Shown piece after piece: positions 8,472 through 16,793 of a DNA stretch of 64,000 bases. Source of the stretch: Pseudomonas peradeniyensis (GTDB taxonomy: Bacteria > Pseudomonadota > Gammaproteobacteria > Pseudomonadales > Pseudomonadaceae); NCBI RefSeq assembly GCF_014268935.2, contig NZ_JABWRJ020000001.1, positions 310,001-374,000 of the forward strand, written 5' to 3'. The notes under the pieces are model-generated. The model made no database searches, had not been told where the DNA came from, and saw only the letters and a list, made by a program, of their open reading frames with translations. The first letter of the stretch is position 1. The number at the start of each line of letters is the position of its first letter. Made by a program: the position numbers and the translations under genes.

Positions 8472-9002
8472 ATGAAAGACCAGTTGCTCGAATTCATCAG
8501 CCTCATCGGCGCCGGCTGCATGCGCGATGAGGATATCGAGCGCATCGCCGCCGAGGCCGCCCAGGCCTACGCCGACCCCGCCGCCTTCCTCGCCGCCAAC
8601 CCGGACATCAACTACGACGACACTTTCCCGTTCCCGCTGGGCGAATGGGTGGTGGTCGGCAGCCTGCCCGACACCGTGCTGTTCCAGGCCGACAGCTACC
8701 AGGACCTGTTCCAGCGGATCAGCGACTCGTTCGACAAGAGCGTGCCGTTCACCCTCAAGCCCAAGCAGCTGACGCGCACCGAGGCGCTGACCGCGCTCAA
8801 CCGCATCCAGGTGCAGATGGGCGCGCTGAACAAGGAAGCCGGGGGCTACGTGTTGCTGAACTTCAGCCAGCTGCTCGATGACGAGCTGCAGATGGTGATG
8901 GTGGGGCAGAACGACCTGGCCCGTGTGCTGGAGTTGGGCGAGGCGGTTGGGATCAAGGTGGAGCCGGCGCTGGAGGCGCTGAAGGTGGCGGTGCACGTCT
9001 AA
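8472..9002 (+). CDS. Conserved-looking soluble protein of unknown function
   Basis: 176 aa, acidic, without signal peptide or membrane segment. N-terminal helix (MKDQLLEFISLIGAG), a repeated AEAAQAY/PAAFLAANP helical stretch, then a mixed region with FPLGEWVVVGSLPDTVLF and a C-terminal helical half. I do not recognise the family. It follows the ankyrin gene by 60 bp and may share its transcript. SD weak (AGGG). The even codon use and lack of competing frame support a real gene. Confidence 0.7.
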   Translation: MKDQLLEFISLIGAGCMRDEDIERIAAEAAQAYADPAAFLAANPDINYDDTFPFPLGEWVVVGSLPDTVLFQADSYQDLFQRISDSFDKSVPFTLKPKQLTRTEALTALNRIQVQMGALNKEAGGYVLLNFSQLLDDELQMVMVGQNDLARVLELGEAVGIKVEPALEALKVAVHV

Positions 9003-9022
9003 GCAACGATTCCACTTTAAGA

Positions 9023-9189
9023 GATCGTCCAGCCCTTCGGGCTACGCTGTCGCGCAGGGAACTATCCCCTGTGGGAGCGGCCTTGTGTCGCGAAAGGGCC
9101 GCAAAGCGGCCCCAGATTCCGAGCCACCATCAAAATTGCTGGGGGCTGCTGCGCAGCCCTATCGCGACGCAAGGCCGCTCCCACAGGGA
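9023..9189. repeat. Composite type B REP pair with conserved flank
   Basis: A 45-nt flank (9023-9069) with an AGCCC-TTC-GGGCT hairpin leads into CCCTGTGGGAGCGGCCTTGTG, an internal GGCCGC hairpin and the inverted second arm. The same flank plus REP pair occurs in opposite orientation at 46493-46659. It lies between convergent genes. Confidence 0.8.
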
Positions 9190-9215
9190 TTGCGCATGGT
9201 TTGAGAATGTGTGCC

Positions 9216-10154
9216 TCAACCCAACGCGGTATCAAGAAACATCATCACCGCGAACCCGCCCATCAGCCCCAGCGTCGCCGCGGTCTGGTGCCCGTTGCGA
9301 TGGGTCTCCGGGATCACCTCGTGGGACACCACGAAGATCATCGCCCCCGCCGCCAGGCCCATGCTGATCGGGTAGGCCAGGGCGAAACCGGTGGAAATGC
9401 CCAGGCCGATCACCGCGCCCAGCGGCTCCATCAGGCCCGAGCCAATCGCCACCATCATCGCCTTGAAGTTCGACAGCCCCGTGGCGCGCAGGGCCAGGGC
9501 CACGGCCAGGCCTTCGGGAATGTCCTGGATGGCGATGGCGCTGGTCAGCGGCAGGCCGATGTTCATGTCGCCGTTGGCGAAGCTCACGCCGATGGCCATG
9601 CCCTCGGGCAGGTTGTGCAGGGTGATGGCCAGCACGAACAGCCACACCCGGTTGACCCGCTCGGCCTGCGGCCCGCAAGGGCCGGTGCTTTCATGCTCGT
9701 GTGGGGTGAAGCGGTCCAGGCCGAGCATCAGCAGTACCCCGAGGCCCATGCCCAGGACCACGGTGAAGGCCGCCGCCGGGCCGTTGCCGGTGATTTCGCG
9801 GGCGGCGTCCAGGCCCGGCAAGATCAGCGAGAACGAACTGGCGGCGAGCATCATGCCGGCGGCAAAGCCCAGCATCACATCCTGGGTGCGGGCGTTGACG
9901 TCGCGCAGGATCACCGCCAGCACCGCGCCCAGGGCGGTGGCGCCGAAGCCCGACAGCCCGCCGAGCAGGGCCAGGTGCAGGTTGTCGGCGTGGTCGCCGT
10001 TGACCGCGTTCCACAGGCTCGCCAGCAACAGCGCGGCGACGGCCAGCAGGCTCAGGGCCAGGCCGGCGCTGAGCCAGGGCGTTTCCTGGGCCTGTTGCCG
10101 CCAGGCGTTGAACAGTGAGTCGGGGGCGGCGCTTTGGGTGTGGGCAGGGGGCAT
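9216..10154 (-). CDS. ZIP-family divalent metal transporter
   Basis: 312 aa inner-membrane protein of the ZIP/GufA family, predicted to bring Zn2+ or related divalent cations into the cytoplasm. An N-terminal soluble stretch of about 25 residues precedes eight helices. The two metal-site motifs are present: HNLPEGMAIG (helix IV) and QDIPEGLAVA (helix V). A short His-containing loop (PHEHES) lies between helices III and IV. SD GAGG precedes the ATG. No Zur-like box was identified by eye in the 126 bp upstream. Confidence 0.92.
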   Translation of the reverse strand: MPPAHTQSAAPDSLFNAWRQQAQETPWLSAGLALSLLAVAALLLASLWNAVNGDHADNLHLALLGGLSGFGATALGAVLAVILRDVNARTQDVMLGFAAGMMLAASSFSLILPGLDAAREITGNGPAAAFTVVLGMGLGVLLMLGLDRFTPHEHESTGPCGPQAERVNRVWLFVLAITLHNLPEGMAIGVSFANGDMNIGLPLTSAIAIQDIPEGLAVALALRATGLSNFKAMMVAIGSGLMEPLGAVIGLGISTGFALAYPISMGLAAGAMIFVVSHEVIPETHRNGHQTAATLGLMGGFAVMMFLDTALG

Positions 10155-10280
10155 GGAAACCTCGGGGCAGTGGATGAGAGCAGTCTATCCACTGGCCGGT
10201 ACGCCCGGCCAAGGATTCCCTTCTATCGAGGCCATAGCCAGCTATGCTCTTGAACACATTTACCGTGCGGGAGCGGCGCC

Positions 10281-10472
10281 ATGGGGTCCACCTTCAACAG
10301 TCTGGTCGGCCTGATCATCCTGGCCCTGGATATCTGGGCCATCCTCAATGTGCTCAAGAGCGGCGCCGAGGTCGGCATCAAGGTGCTGTGGATCCTGCTG
10401 ATCCTGCTGCTGCCGGTGCTGGGGCTGATCATCTGGGCGATCGCCGGGCCGCGGGGCAATGTGCGGATCTGA
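10281..10472 (+). CDS. PLDc_N-domain small membrane protein
   Basis: 63 aa with two hydrophobic helices (VGLIILALDIWAILNVL and VLWILLILLLPVLGLIIWAI) and the tail AGPRGNVRI. This is the phospholipase-D N-terminal-type (PLDc_N) domain standing alone, a common pseudomonad arrangement. GGGAG lies 7 nt before the ATG. The function of the isolated domain is unknown. Confidence 0.8.
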   Translation: MGSTFNSLVGLIILALDIWAILNVLKSGAEVGIKVLWILLILLLPVLGLIIWAIAGPRGNVRI

Positions 10473-10657
10473 AGCCTCTCATCCCAACTGTGTAACTTTG
10501 TAAGGGCAAGCTGCTCTCGACAAAATTTTCACACTCGATTTTTGAAAATCCGCGCCGCACAATGCGGCCTTGGTCTCGCCTCGCGTTCGAGGGCCGACCA
10601 CCAGGCTGTCGGCGACTTCGCCTTCCCGCAAACCGCAATCCTAGGACCTCTCCATTC

Positions 10658-12733
10658 ATGGCTAACACGGACGCCTTGAAGCAACAGGGCGTGCGAGGCT
10701 CGTTCTCGCCGACCCTGAAATCCCACCTGGCCTACACGTTGCTCAGTGGCCTGGTGATCATGCTGATGCTCAGCCTGGTGCGCCTGGCGCTGCTGGTCTA
10801 CAACAGCGACATGATCGGCGACACGCCGTACTCGACTGTCGCCGAAGGCTTCCTCAACGGCCTGCGTTTCGACCTGCGGGTGGTGGTGTACATCAGCATT
10901 CCGTTGCTGCTGGCGCTGCTCAGCCCCTGGCTGATGGCCCGCCGTGGCTTCTTCCGCTTCTGGCTGACCATCGCCTCGAGCGTGGTGATGTTCCTCGGCC
11001 TGATGGAGATGGACTTCTACCGCGAGTTCCACCAGCGCCTGAACGGCCTGGTGTTCCAGTACATCAAGGAAGACCCCAAGACCGTCATGAGCATGCTCTG
11101 GTACGGCTTCCCGGTGGTCCGCTACCTGCTGGCCTGGCTGGTCGGCACCTGGCTGCTGAGCCTGCTGTTCAAGGGCATCGATCGCCTGACCCGTGGCGAG
11201 CAAAGCCTCCAGCCCGCCAGCAGCCGCAAGCTCGCGCCGTGGTATGGCCGCCTGGCAGTGTTCATGGTCGTGCTGCTGGTGGCCGTGGTCGCCGCCCGTG
11301 GCACCCTGCGCCAGGGCCCGCCGATGCGCTGGGGCGATGCCTTCACCACCGACTCGAACTTCGTCAACCAGCTGGGCCTGAACGGCACGCTGACCCTGAT
11401 CGACGCCGCCAAGAGCCGCTTTGGCGAGGACCGCGCCAACATCTGGAAGCCGGTACTCGAACAACCGCTGGCCACTCAGACCGTGCGCGAGCAGCTGCTG
11501 ACCGCCAACGACACCTTGGTCGATGCCGACGAGGCACCGATCCGTCGTGATTTCCTGCCGCCGGAGAAGAACACACTGGCGGTCAAGAATGTCGTGGTCA
11601 TCCTCATGGAAAGCTTCGCCGGCCACTCGGTGGGCGCCCTGGGCAGCCCGAACAACATCACCCCGTACTTCGACAAGCTGGCCAAGGAGGGTCTGCTGTT
11701 CGACCGCTTCTTCTCCAACGGCACCCATACCCACCAGGGCATGTTCGCCACCATGGCCTGCTTCCCCAACCTGCCGGGCTTCGAGTACCTGATGCAGACC
11801 CCGGAAGGCGGCCACAAGCTGTCCGGCCTGCCGGCGCTGCTCAGTGCCCGCGACTATGACGATGTCTACGTCTACAACGGCGACTTTGCCTGGGACAACC
11901 AGTCCGGGTTCTTCGGCAACCAGGGCATGACCACCTTCATCGGCCGCAACGACTTCGTCGACCCGGTGTTCTCCGACCCGACCTGGGGCGTGTCCGACCA
12001 GGACATGTTCAATCGCGGCAACGAAGAGCTGGCCAAGCACGATGGCAAGAAGCCGATCTACGCGCTGCTGCAGACCCTCTCCAACCACACGCCGTACGCC
12101 TTGCCCAAGGACCTGCCGGTGGAGAAGGTCACCGGACAAGGCCGCCTGGACGAGCACCTGACCGCCATGCGCTATTCCGACTGGGCGCTGGGCCAGTTCT
12201 TCGAGAAGGCCCGCAAGGAGCCGTACTTCAAGGACACCCTGTTCGTCATCGTCGGCGACCATGGCTTCGGCAACCACCAGCAGGTCACCGAGCTGGACCT
12301 GGGCCGCTTCAACGTGCCGCTGCTGCTGATCGCCCCGGGCATCCAGGAGAAGTTCGGTGCGGTCAACCACACCGTGGGTACCCAGGTCGACATCGTGCCG
12401 ACCATCATGGGCCGCCTGGGTGGCCAGGCCCGTCACCAGTGCTGGGGCCGCGACCTGCTCAACCTGCCTGAGGGCGACCAGGGCGTGGGCATGATCAAAC
12501 CGTCGGGCAGCGAGCAGATCGTCGGCCTGGTGCAGGGCGACCGCATCCTCATCGAGTCCAAGGACATGACCCCGCGGATGTACCGCTATCAGCTGGGTCG
12601 CGAGTTCAAGGCCGAACTGATCGAAAGTCCGGATCAACCGGAAATGCTCAAGAAACTCGAGGCCTATATCCAGACCGCGACCAAGAGCCTGCTGGACAAC
12701 ACCGCCGGTGTCGTCCACGGCACGCCGAAGTAA
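10658..12733 (+). CDS. LTA synthase-like sulfatase-fold phosphotransferase
   Basis: 691 aa inner-membrane protein. About five helices occupy residues 20-220. The periplasmic sulfatase/alkaline-phosphatase domain begins near 305 with VVVILMESFAGHS (metal-binding Glu), then FSNGTHTHQG with the likely nucleophilic Thr, then SNHTPY and FVIVGDHGFGNH with metal-binding Asp and His. Relatives are LtaS/OpgB-type phosphoglycerol or phosphoethanolamine transferases. The acceptor in Pseudomonas is uncertain, perhaps a glucan or a lipid. Start fixed by conserved N-terminal context; SD AGGA is distant. A strong terminator follows. Confidence 0.88.
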   Translation: MANTDALKQQGVRGSFSPTLKSHLAYTLLSGLVIMLMLSLVRLALLVYNSDMIGDTPYSTVAEGFLNGLRFDLRVVVYISIPLLLALLSPWLMARRGFFRFWLTIASSVVMFLGLMEMDFYREFHQRLNGLVFQYIKEDPKTVMSMLWYGFPVVRYLLAWLVGTWLLSLLFKGIDRLTRGEQSLQPASSRKLAPWYGRLAVFMVVLLVAVVAARGTLRQGPPMRWGDAFTTDSNFVNQLGLNGTLTLIDAAKSRFGEDRANIWKPVLEQPLATQTVREQLLTANDTLVDADEAPIRRDFLPPEKNTLAVKNVVVILMESFAGHSVGALGSPNNITPYFDKLAKEGLLFDRFFSNGTHTHQGMFATMACFPNLPGFEYLMQTPEGGHKLSGLPALLSARDYDDVYVYNGDFAWDNQSGFFGNQGMTTFIGRNDFVDPVFSDPTWGVSDQDMFNRGNEELAKHDGKKPIYALLQTLSNHTPYALPKDLPVEKVTGQGRLDEHLTAMRYSDWALGQFFEKARKEPYFKDTLFVIVGDHGFGNHQQVTELDLGRFNVPLLLIAPGIQEKFGAVNHTVGTQVDIVPTIMGRLGGQARHQCWGRDLLNLPEGDQGVGMIKPSGSEQIVGLVQGDRILIESKDMTPRMYRYQLGREFKAELIESPDQPEMLKKLEAYIQTATKSLLDNTAGVVHGTPK

Positions 12734-12753
12734 GGCCGCCGCCTGCCTCATGA

Positions 12754-12782
12754 AGCCCGCCCTGAACCGGCGGGCTTTTTTT
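12754..12782 (+). terminator. Rho-independent terminator of the LTA synthase-like gene
   Basis: AGCCCGCC and GGCGGGCT pair around CTGAACC, followed by seven T residues, 20 bp after the stop codon. Confidence 0.9.
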
Positions 12783-12878
12783 CATGCGCTTTCATGTATG
12801 TGGCTGAACATTCATCCCTGCGCGATGGTCAAGTGAGTACGCCGTTCCATTCACCGTTGCGTCAGCGAGGGTTGATCG

Positions 12879-13115
12879 ATGAAAGCATGGGAAGTCAGCT
12901 TTGCCGACCAGAAGGGCGAGCCGCAGACGCTGCTGCTCAATGCCGAGCAATGCCCCAGCGAGGAGGATGCCGCCCGCGCGATCCGTTCGCGGCTGTTTCC
13001 GCTCATGGACGAACTGGACCTCAACGACTTCCAGGACCGCAGCTTTTCCCCCACCGCACGTTGGCTCAAGGAACAGAGCGGCGTGACCATCACCACCATT
13101 CGCGAAGCGCCCTGA
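12879..13115 (+). CDS. Small soluble protein of unknown function
   Basis: 78 aa. Starts MKAWEVSFADQKGEPQTLLL with GCGAGG about 8 nt upstream. Acidic, predicted to be a beta-hairpin followed by helices (EEDAARAIRSRLFPLMDELDLNDF) and a C-terminal strand. No membrane segment and no family that I recognise. It is preceded by the upstream terminator and so probably has its own promoter in 12783-12860. Confidence 0.7.
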   Translation: MKAWEVSFADQKGEPQTLLLNAEQCPSEEDAARAIRSRLFPLMDELDLNDFQDRSFSPTARWLKEQSGVTITTIREAP

Positions 13116-13129
13116 ACCGGGAGTCTCTG

Positions 13130-13155
13130 GCGTAGCGCCAGCGCAGGCGCTACGC
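13130..13155. repeat. Perfect 10-bp inverted repeat
   Basis: GCGTAGCGCC and GGCGCTACGC flank AGCGCA. It lies 15 bp after the small upstream ORF and has no T tract, so it is either a weak terminator or an mRNA-end stabiliser. The 145 bp between it and rraB hold nothing else obvious. Confidence 0.6.
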
Positions 13156-13300
13156 TCAAGTCAGGCGCCGGCCTTCTCTGCGGGCCGCCGCCGTTTTCAT
13201 CGCGTCTTGCAATCCGCTCGTATTGTCAGGCATTCCTTGTGTGCCAGGCAGGTGCGTTGTGCACGGAAAGTCTATCCATTGCTTTGCAGGAGGACGTTTC

Positions 13301-13633
13301 ATGAGCAGCCAGAACGACGACATCAGCAGCAGTGTCCTGCGCCAGATGAAAGCTGGCGGTTTCGATTTCACCCGCATCCATCCGATCGAGTTCTACGCCG
13401 TGTTCCCCAGCGAGGCTGGTGCGCGCCGGGCAGCGGGGCAGTTTCGTGGCGAATCGCTCAACGCCCAGGTGAGCGAGCGCGACGACGGCGCCTGGCACCT
13501 GGAGTTGAGCAAAGTGATGTACGCCACCCATGGCGGCATCGGCGCCTTCGAACAGGCCTTTGAACAGGTCGTCTCGCCCTACGGTGGCGAAGTCGAGGGT
13601 TGGGGCGTCAAGCAGGAAAGGCCGATCGCCTAG
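13301..13633 (+). CDS. rraB: RraB-family ribonuclease E inhibitor
   Basis: 110 aa. The sequence (SSVLRQMKAGGFDFTRIHPIEFYAVFPSEAGARRAAGQF, then GAWHLELSKVMYATHGGIGAFEQAFEQVV) matches the RraB domain, which binds the RNase E scaffold region and inhibits it in E. coli. An excellent AGGAGG sits 8 nt before the ATG. Upstream in-frame starts lack an SD. The physiological role in pseudomonads is not shown by the sequence. Confidence 0.85.
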   Translation: MSSQNDDISSSVLRQMKAGGFDFTRIHPIEFYAVFPSEAGARRAAGQFRGESLNAQVSERDDGAWHLELSKVMYATHGGIGAFEQAFEQVVSPYGGEVEGWGVKQERPIA

Positions 13634-13646
13634 GCCCGCGAGGCCA

Positions 13647-14450
13647 TTAGTCTGCTTTGCGCCCCGCCATATGCTTCAGGTACGCCAGCACGGCATCGAG
13701 CGCCGGCTCGTCCAGCACCTGGGTGGAAAACCCGGGCATCTTCGCCTGCGGCCAGTGCCGCAGGCTCTGCGGGTCGCGAATGTACTGGCGCAGGAAGGCC
13801 GGCTGGAAATACTCGGTGGGGTTGTGCGGCAGGTTCAGGTCCGGGCCCAGGTGCGCGTCGCCGGCGCCATTGAGGCGATGACAGGCCAGGCAGTTCTGCT
13901 GGAACAGGGCAAAACCCTGGCGCACCGGATCGTTCTCGGCCACGGCCGTGTCGGGCAGCAGGGCGGGGAAGCGTGTCTCAACTGGGGGCAGGCGGCGGAT
14001 GCTGGCGATCTGATACGGCCATTGTTCCGGGCGGATACCACTGGCCTGCGGTTGCGTCCATACCAGGTAGAACGGCCCGGCGCCTGGCTTGCCTTTGCTC
14101 AGCGCGGGCCAAGGGTGGCTGGGGTCTTCGATGGCCAGCCAGGCCTGCGCGGGGCCCGCCTGCAACAGCGGCCCGGCGGGCATCTCGGCGGCGAAGCCAT
14201 CGAGCGCCACGGCCTGCAGGTGATCGCTCGGGCTCACGCCCTGCAGCAGCACCGCCAGGGGCACGGCGCGGTAATGCAAGGTGCGCTTGTAGGCCACGTC
14301 CTGTTCGATGGTGATGTTTCGCGCCTGTGGATGGGCAAGTAGCTGTTCACTGCTCCAGTGCCGGCTGTCGCCACCCAGTTCGAGGTTCAGCTGCGCCGCC
14401 GACAATGTCGGGGCGAGCAGCAGGCAGAGCAGGGCAAGACACAGGCGCAT
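13647..14450 (-). CDS. Periplasmic c-type cytochrome with N-terminal extra domain
   Basis: 267 aa. Signal peptide MRLCLALLCLLLAPTLSAA; start at ATG 14450, with GGAG 7 nt upstream (a TTG two codons earlier is less likely). Residues 21-170 form a beta-rich domain (DVAYKRTLHYRAVPLAVLLQGV) reminiscent of the molybdopterin-fold/sulfite-oxidase-like oxidoreductase domain but without the usual cofactor Cys. Residues 175-260 are a class I cytochrome c: heme motif CLACH at 187-191 and the likely axial Met in AKMPGF (M238). Electron partner unknown. Convergent with rraB, 13 bp apart. Confidence 0.85.
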   Translation of the reverse strand: MRLCLALLCLLLAPTLSAAQLNLELGGDSRHWSSEQLLAHPQARNITIEQDVAYKRTLHYRAVPLAVLLQGVSPSDHLQAVALDGFAAEMPAGPLLQAGPAQAWLAIEDPSHPWPALSKGKPGAGPFYLVWTQPQASGIRPEQWPYQIASIRRLPPVETRFPALLPDTAVAENDPVRQGFALFQQNCLACHRLNGAGDAHLGPDLNLPHNPTEYFQPAFLRQYIRDPQSLRHWPQAKMPGFSTQVLDEPALDAVLAYLKHMAGRKAD

Positions 14451-14516
14451 GGGCAATCTCCAACCATCAAGGTCGGCAGAGTACCCGTGCGTGATCGGAG
14501 AAGGCCACCGCCGCGT

Positions 14517-14612
14517 TCAGCCGAACAGCCGGGTGAGGTTCGGCAGGATCAGCAGCAGCGTCGTGGCGAAGAGTATGAGGCCGGCTTGGCGTACCTTGGA
14601 TTGTCTGAACAT
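14517..14612 (-). CDS. 31-residue single-helix membrane peptide
   Basis: A short ORF: MFRQSKVRQAG, then a hydrophobic helix LILFATTLLLILP, then NLTRLFG and TGA. Positive charges precede the helix, which predicts N-in topology in the inner membrane. AAGG lies about 10 nt before the ATG. It sits in the same orientation as, and 66 bp upstream of, the cytochrome gene. The amphipathic layout and clean stop look like a genuine small membrane protein. I do not know a named homologue. Confidence 0.55.
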   Translation of the reverse strand: MFRQSKVRQAGLILFATTLLLILPNLTRLFG

Positions 14613-14978
14613 GGCGGACCGCCTTCTTGTTGTTATTCCTGAATAACCCTTGGCTTCCTTGTCTAGCGTCGGGTCGATCGCAGCGGCGTGATGGCACGCC
14701 GTTTCTGCTTGCCGCGTGTATCTGGATATACAACCAACAGTAGGGCCCGCGTCATCCCTGTTTCAGAACCCTTTGTTCTAAGATTTATCATGTCGATTCC
14801 TCATGGCTTTAAGGCCACTGGCCACCCCGCTGGCACGCTCAGGCTAGACGAGTGCGCGGCAGGGGTTACCAAGGGTTACAGGGCCTACCGTTCGTCCGGA
14901 CATCCTACTTGCTTGTACGGCCCTTTCGCGTCAGTCTCTACAGCAAATCCCACCCACATGTCGTTCAGGACTACCCCT
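14613..14978. other. 366-bp intergenic region, divergent promoters expected
   Basis: No supported gene. The frame of the downstream amidotransferase is open through this stretch but carries no convincing SD or conserved-looking protein. A CTGGATATAC...ACAG stretch near 14721 resembles a LexA box only loosely (wrong spacing). Promoters of the small membrane peptide and the amidotransferase should lie here. Confidence 0.5.
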
Positions 14979-15704
14979 ATGTCGTTACGCATCTGCATCC
15001 TTGAAACCGATGTCCTGCGACCGGAGTTGATCGCGCAGTACCAGGGCTACGGAAGGATGTTCGAGCAGCTGTTCTCGCGTCAGCCGATCGCGGCCGAATT
15101 CGATGTGTACAACGTGATGAACGGCGACTACCCCCCGGACGGCGAACGCTTCGATGCGTACCTGGTGACCGGCAGCAAGGCCGACTCGTTCGGCGACGAT
15201 CCGTGGATCCAGACGCTCAAGGCCTACCTGCTCAAGCTCTACGAACGTGGCGAGAAGCTGTTGGGCGTGTGTTTCGGTCACCAACTGCTGGCGCTGACCC
15301 TCGGCGGCAAGGCCGAGCGCGCCGACAAGGGCTGGGGCGTGGGGGTTCACCGCTACAGCCTGGCGGCCCATGCGCCGTGGATGGACCCGCAGGTGTCCGA
15401 GCTGACCCTGCTGATCAGTCACCAGGACCAGGTCACCGAGCTGCCCGAAGGGGCCACGGTGATCGCCTCCAGTGACTTCTGCCCGAACGCCGCCTACCAC
15501 ATCCGTGACCAGGTACTGTGCTTCCAGGGGCACCCGGAGTTCGTCCATGACTACTCCCGGGCATTGCTCGACGCGCGACAGGCGTCGCTGGGTAATGAAG
15601 TCTATGAGAAGGCGGTGGCCAGCCTGGCCACTGAGCACCAGGGGGATCTGGTGGGGGAATGGATGCTGCGTTTCGTCCAGCAGCCCGGCAGCCGCGCGAT
15701 CTGA
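14979..15704 (+). CDS. Class I glutamine amidotransferase-like protein
   Basis: 241 aa, a stand-alone type 1 glutamine amidotransferase domain of the GuaA-N-like group. The nucleophile elbow GVCFGHQLLA gives the catalytic Cys near residue 91, and CFQGHPEF supplies the His of the triad, with Glu in the same HPE motif. A VTGSKADSFGDDPWI loop follows the Rossmann-like N-terminus. Start ATG at 14979 has AGGA 9 nt upstream; an in-frame ATG lies six codons earlier. Such proteins usually deliver ammonia or hydrolyse gamma-glutamyl compounds; the substrate is unknown. Confidence 0.85.
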   Translation: MSLRICILETDVLRPELIAQYQGYGRMFEQLFSRQPIAAEFDVYNVMNGDYPPDGERFDAYLVTGSKADSFGDDPWIQTLKAYLLKLYERGEKLLGVCFGHQLLALTLGGKAERADKGWGVGVHRYSLAAHAPWMDPQVSELTLLISHQDQVTELPEGATVIASSDFCPNAAYHIRDQVLCFQGHPEFVHDYSRALLDARQASLGNEVYEKAVASLATEHQGDLVGEWMLRFVQQPGSRAI

Positions 15705-15746
15705 GATCCGCATCGACCTCAATCGCGGGCTCGCCCGCGATTGGCG

Positions 15747-16718
15747 TTACAGCCAGCCCGAACGCTTGAAGCTGTAGTACAGCCCCGAACAGCCCAGGGC
15801 GATCACTCCCAGCACGCCGAAGTAACCGTAGCGCCAGGCCAGCTCCGGCATGTTCTCGAAGTTCATCCCGTAGATCCCGGCGACCGCCGTGGGAAACGCC
15901 AGGATCGCCGCCCAGGCCGCGAACTTGCGCTGGGTGATGCTTTGCCGTGACGACTCCAGCAGCATGCCGATCTCGATGGTCTGGCTGGCGATGTCGCGGA
16001 TCCCGGCCAGGTCCTCCATCTGCCGCGTGACATGGATCTGCACGTCGCGAAAGTACGGGCGCATGTTCTTGTCGATGAACGGGAAGCTCAGGCGCTGCAG
16101 TTCCTCGCTGATCTCCACCATCGGCGCCACGTAGCGGCGCAGGCGCAGGATGTCGCGGCGCAGGCTGTGCAGGCGCTGGATGTCTTCTTCCTTGAGCGAA
16201 TTGCTCAGCACACTCTGCTCCAGCTCCTCGATCTCGCCGTGGATGGCCTCGCTCACCGGCTGGTAGTTCTCGGTGACGAAATCCAGCAGGGCATAGAGCA
16301 CGAAGTCCTCGCCGTGCTCGAGCAGCAGCGGGCGCGCCTCGCAGCGCTGGCGCACCAGGGCGTAGGACTTCGAGTGACCGTTGCGGCAGGTGATGATGTA
16401 GCCGTTGCCGGCGAAGATATGGGTCTCGATGAACTCGAGCTTTCCCTCGTGGCGTACCGGCGAGTAGGTGACGATGAACAGCGCGTCGCCGAAGGTCTCG
16501 AGCTTGGGCCGGCTGTGTTTCTCCAGGGCATCCTCGATGGCCAGCTCGTGCAGGCCGAACTGGCGCTGCAGGTTGGCCAGTTCCTCGGCGTTGGGCTCTT
16601 CCAGGCCGATCCAGACGAAGTGTCCGGGCTTGCGCGCCCATTCGGCGCCCTCGTCGAGGCTGATATTGGTGACCTTCCTGCCGGCGCTGTACACCGCCGA
16701 TGCGACGACTCGACCCAT
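15747..16718 (-). CDS. corA: CorA-family magnesium/cobalt channel
   Basis: 323 aa. Large N-terminal cytoplasmic domain with LHELAIEDALEKHSRPK, a long stalk helix (residues about 190-260), and two C-terminal transmembrane helices with the diagnostic YGMNF loop that forms the selectivity filter. The basic C-terminal tail (FKRSGWL) is typical. Transports Mg2+ and possibly Co2+ or Ni2+. Start ATG at 16718. Monocistronic and convergent with the amidotransferase gene, 42 bp apart. Confidence 0.95.
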   Translation of the reverse strand: MGRVVASAVYSAGRKVTNISLDEGAEWARKPGHFVWIGLEEPNAEELANLQRQFGLHELAIEDALEKHSRPKLETFGDALFIVTYSPVRHEGKLEFIETHIFAGNGYIITCRNGHSKSYALVRQRCEARPLLLEHGEDFVLYALLDFVTENYQPVSEAIHGEIEELEQSVLSNSLKEEDIQRLHSLRRDILRLRRYVAPMVEISEELQRLSFPFIDKNMRPYFRDVQIHVTRQMEDLAGIRDIASQTIEIGMLLESSRQSITQRKFAAWAAILAFPTAVAGIYGMNFENMPELAWRYGYFGVLGVIALGCSGLYYSFKRSGWL

Positions 16719-16793
16719 GGTTGTCCGCTTATCCGATTGAACACGCTACACAGCTTGGGCTGTGAAGCGGCACGGGGCAAGTCCGGGCGCCGA

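Noticed and set aside
10529..12751. 740-codon minus-strand frame opposite the LTA synthase-like gene
   Set aside because: Composition is rich in His, Gln and Val with no recognisable domain; it mirrors a well-supported sulfatase-fold gene on the plus strand.
14721..14743. LexA-like CTGGATATAC...ACAG
   Set aside because: The spacing between CTG and CAG is longer than the 10 nt of a real SOS box.
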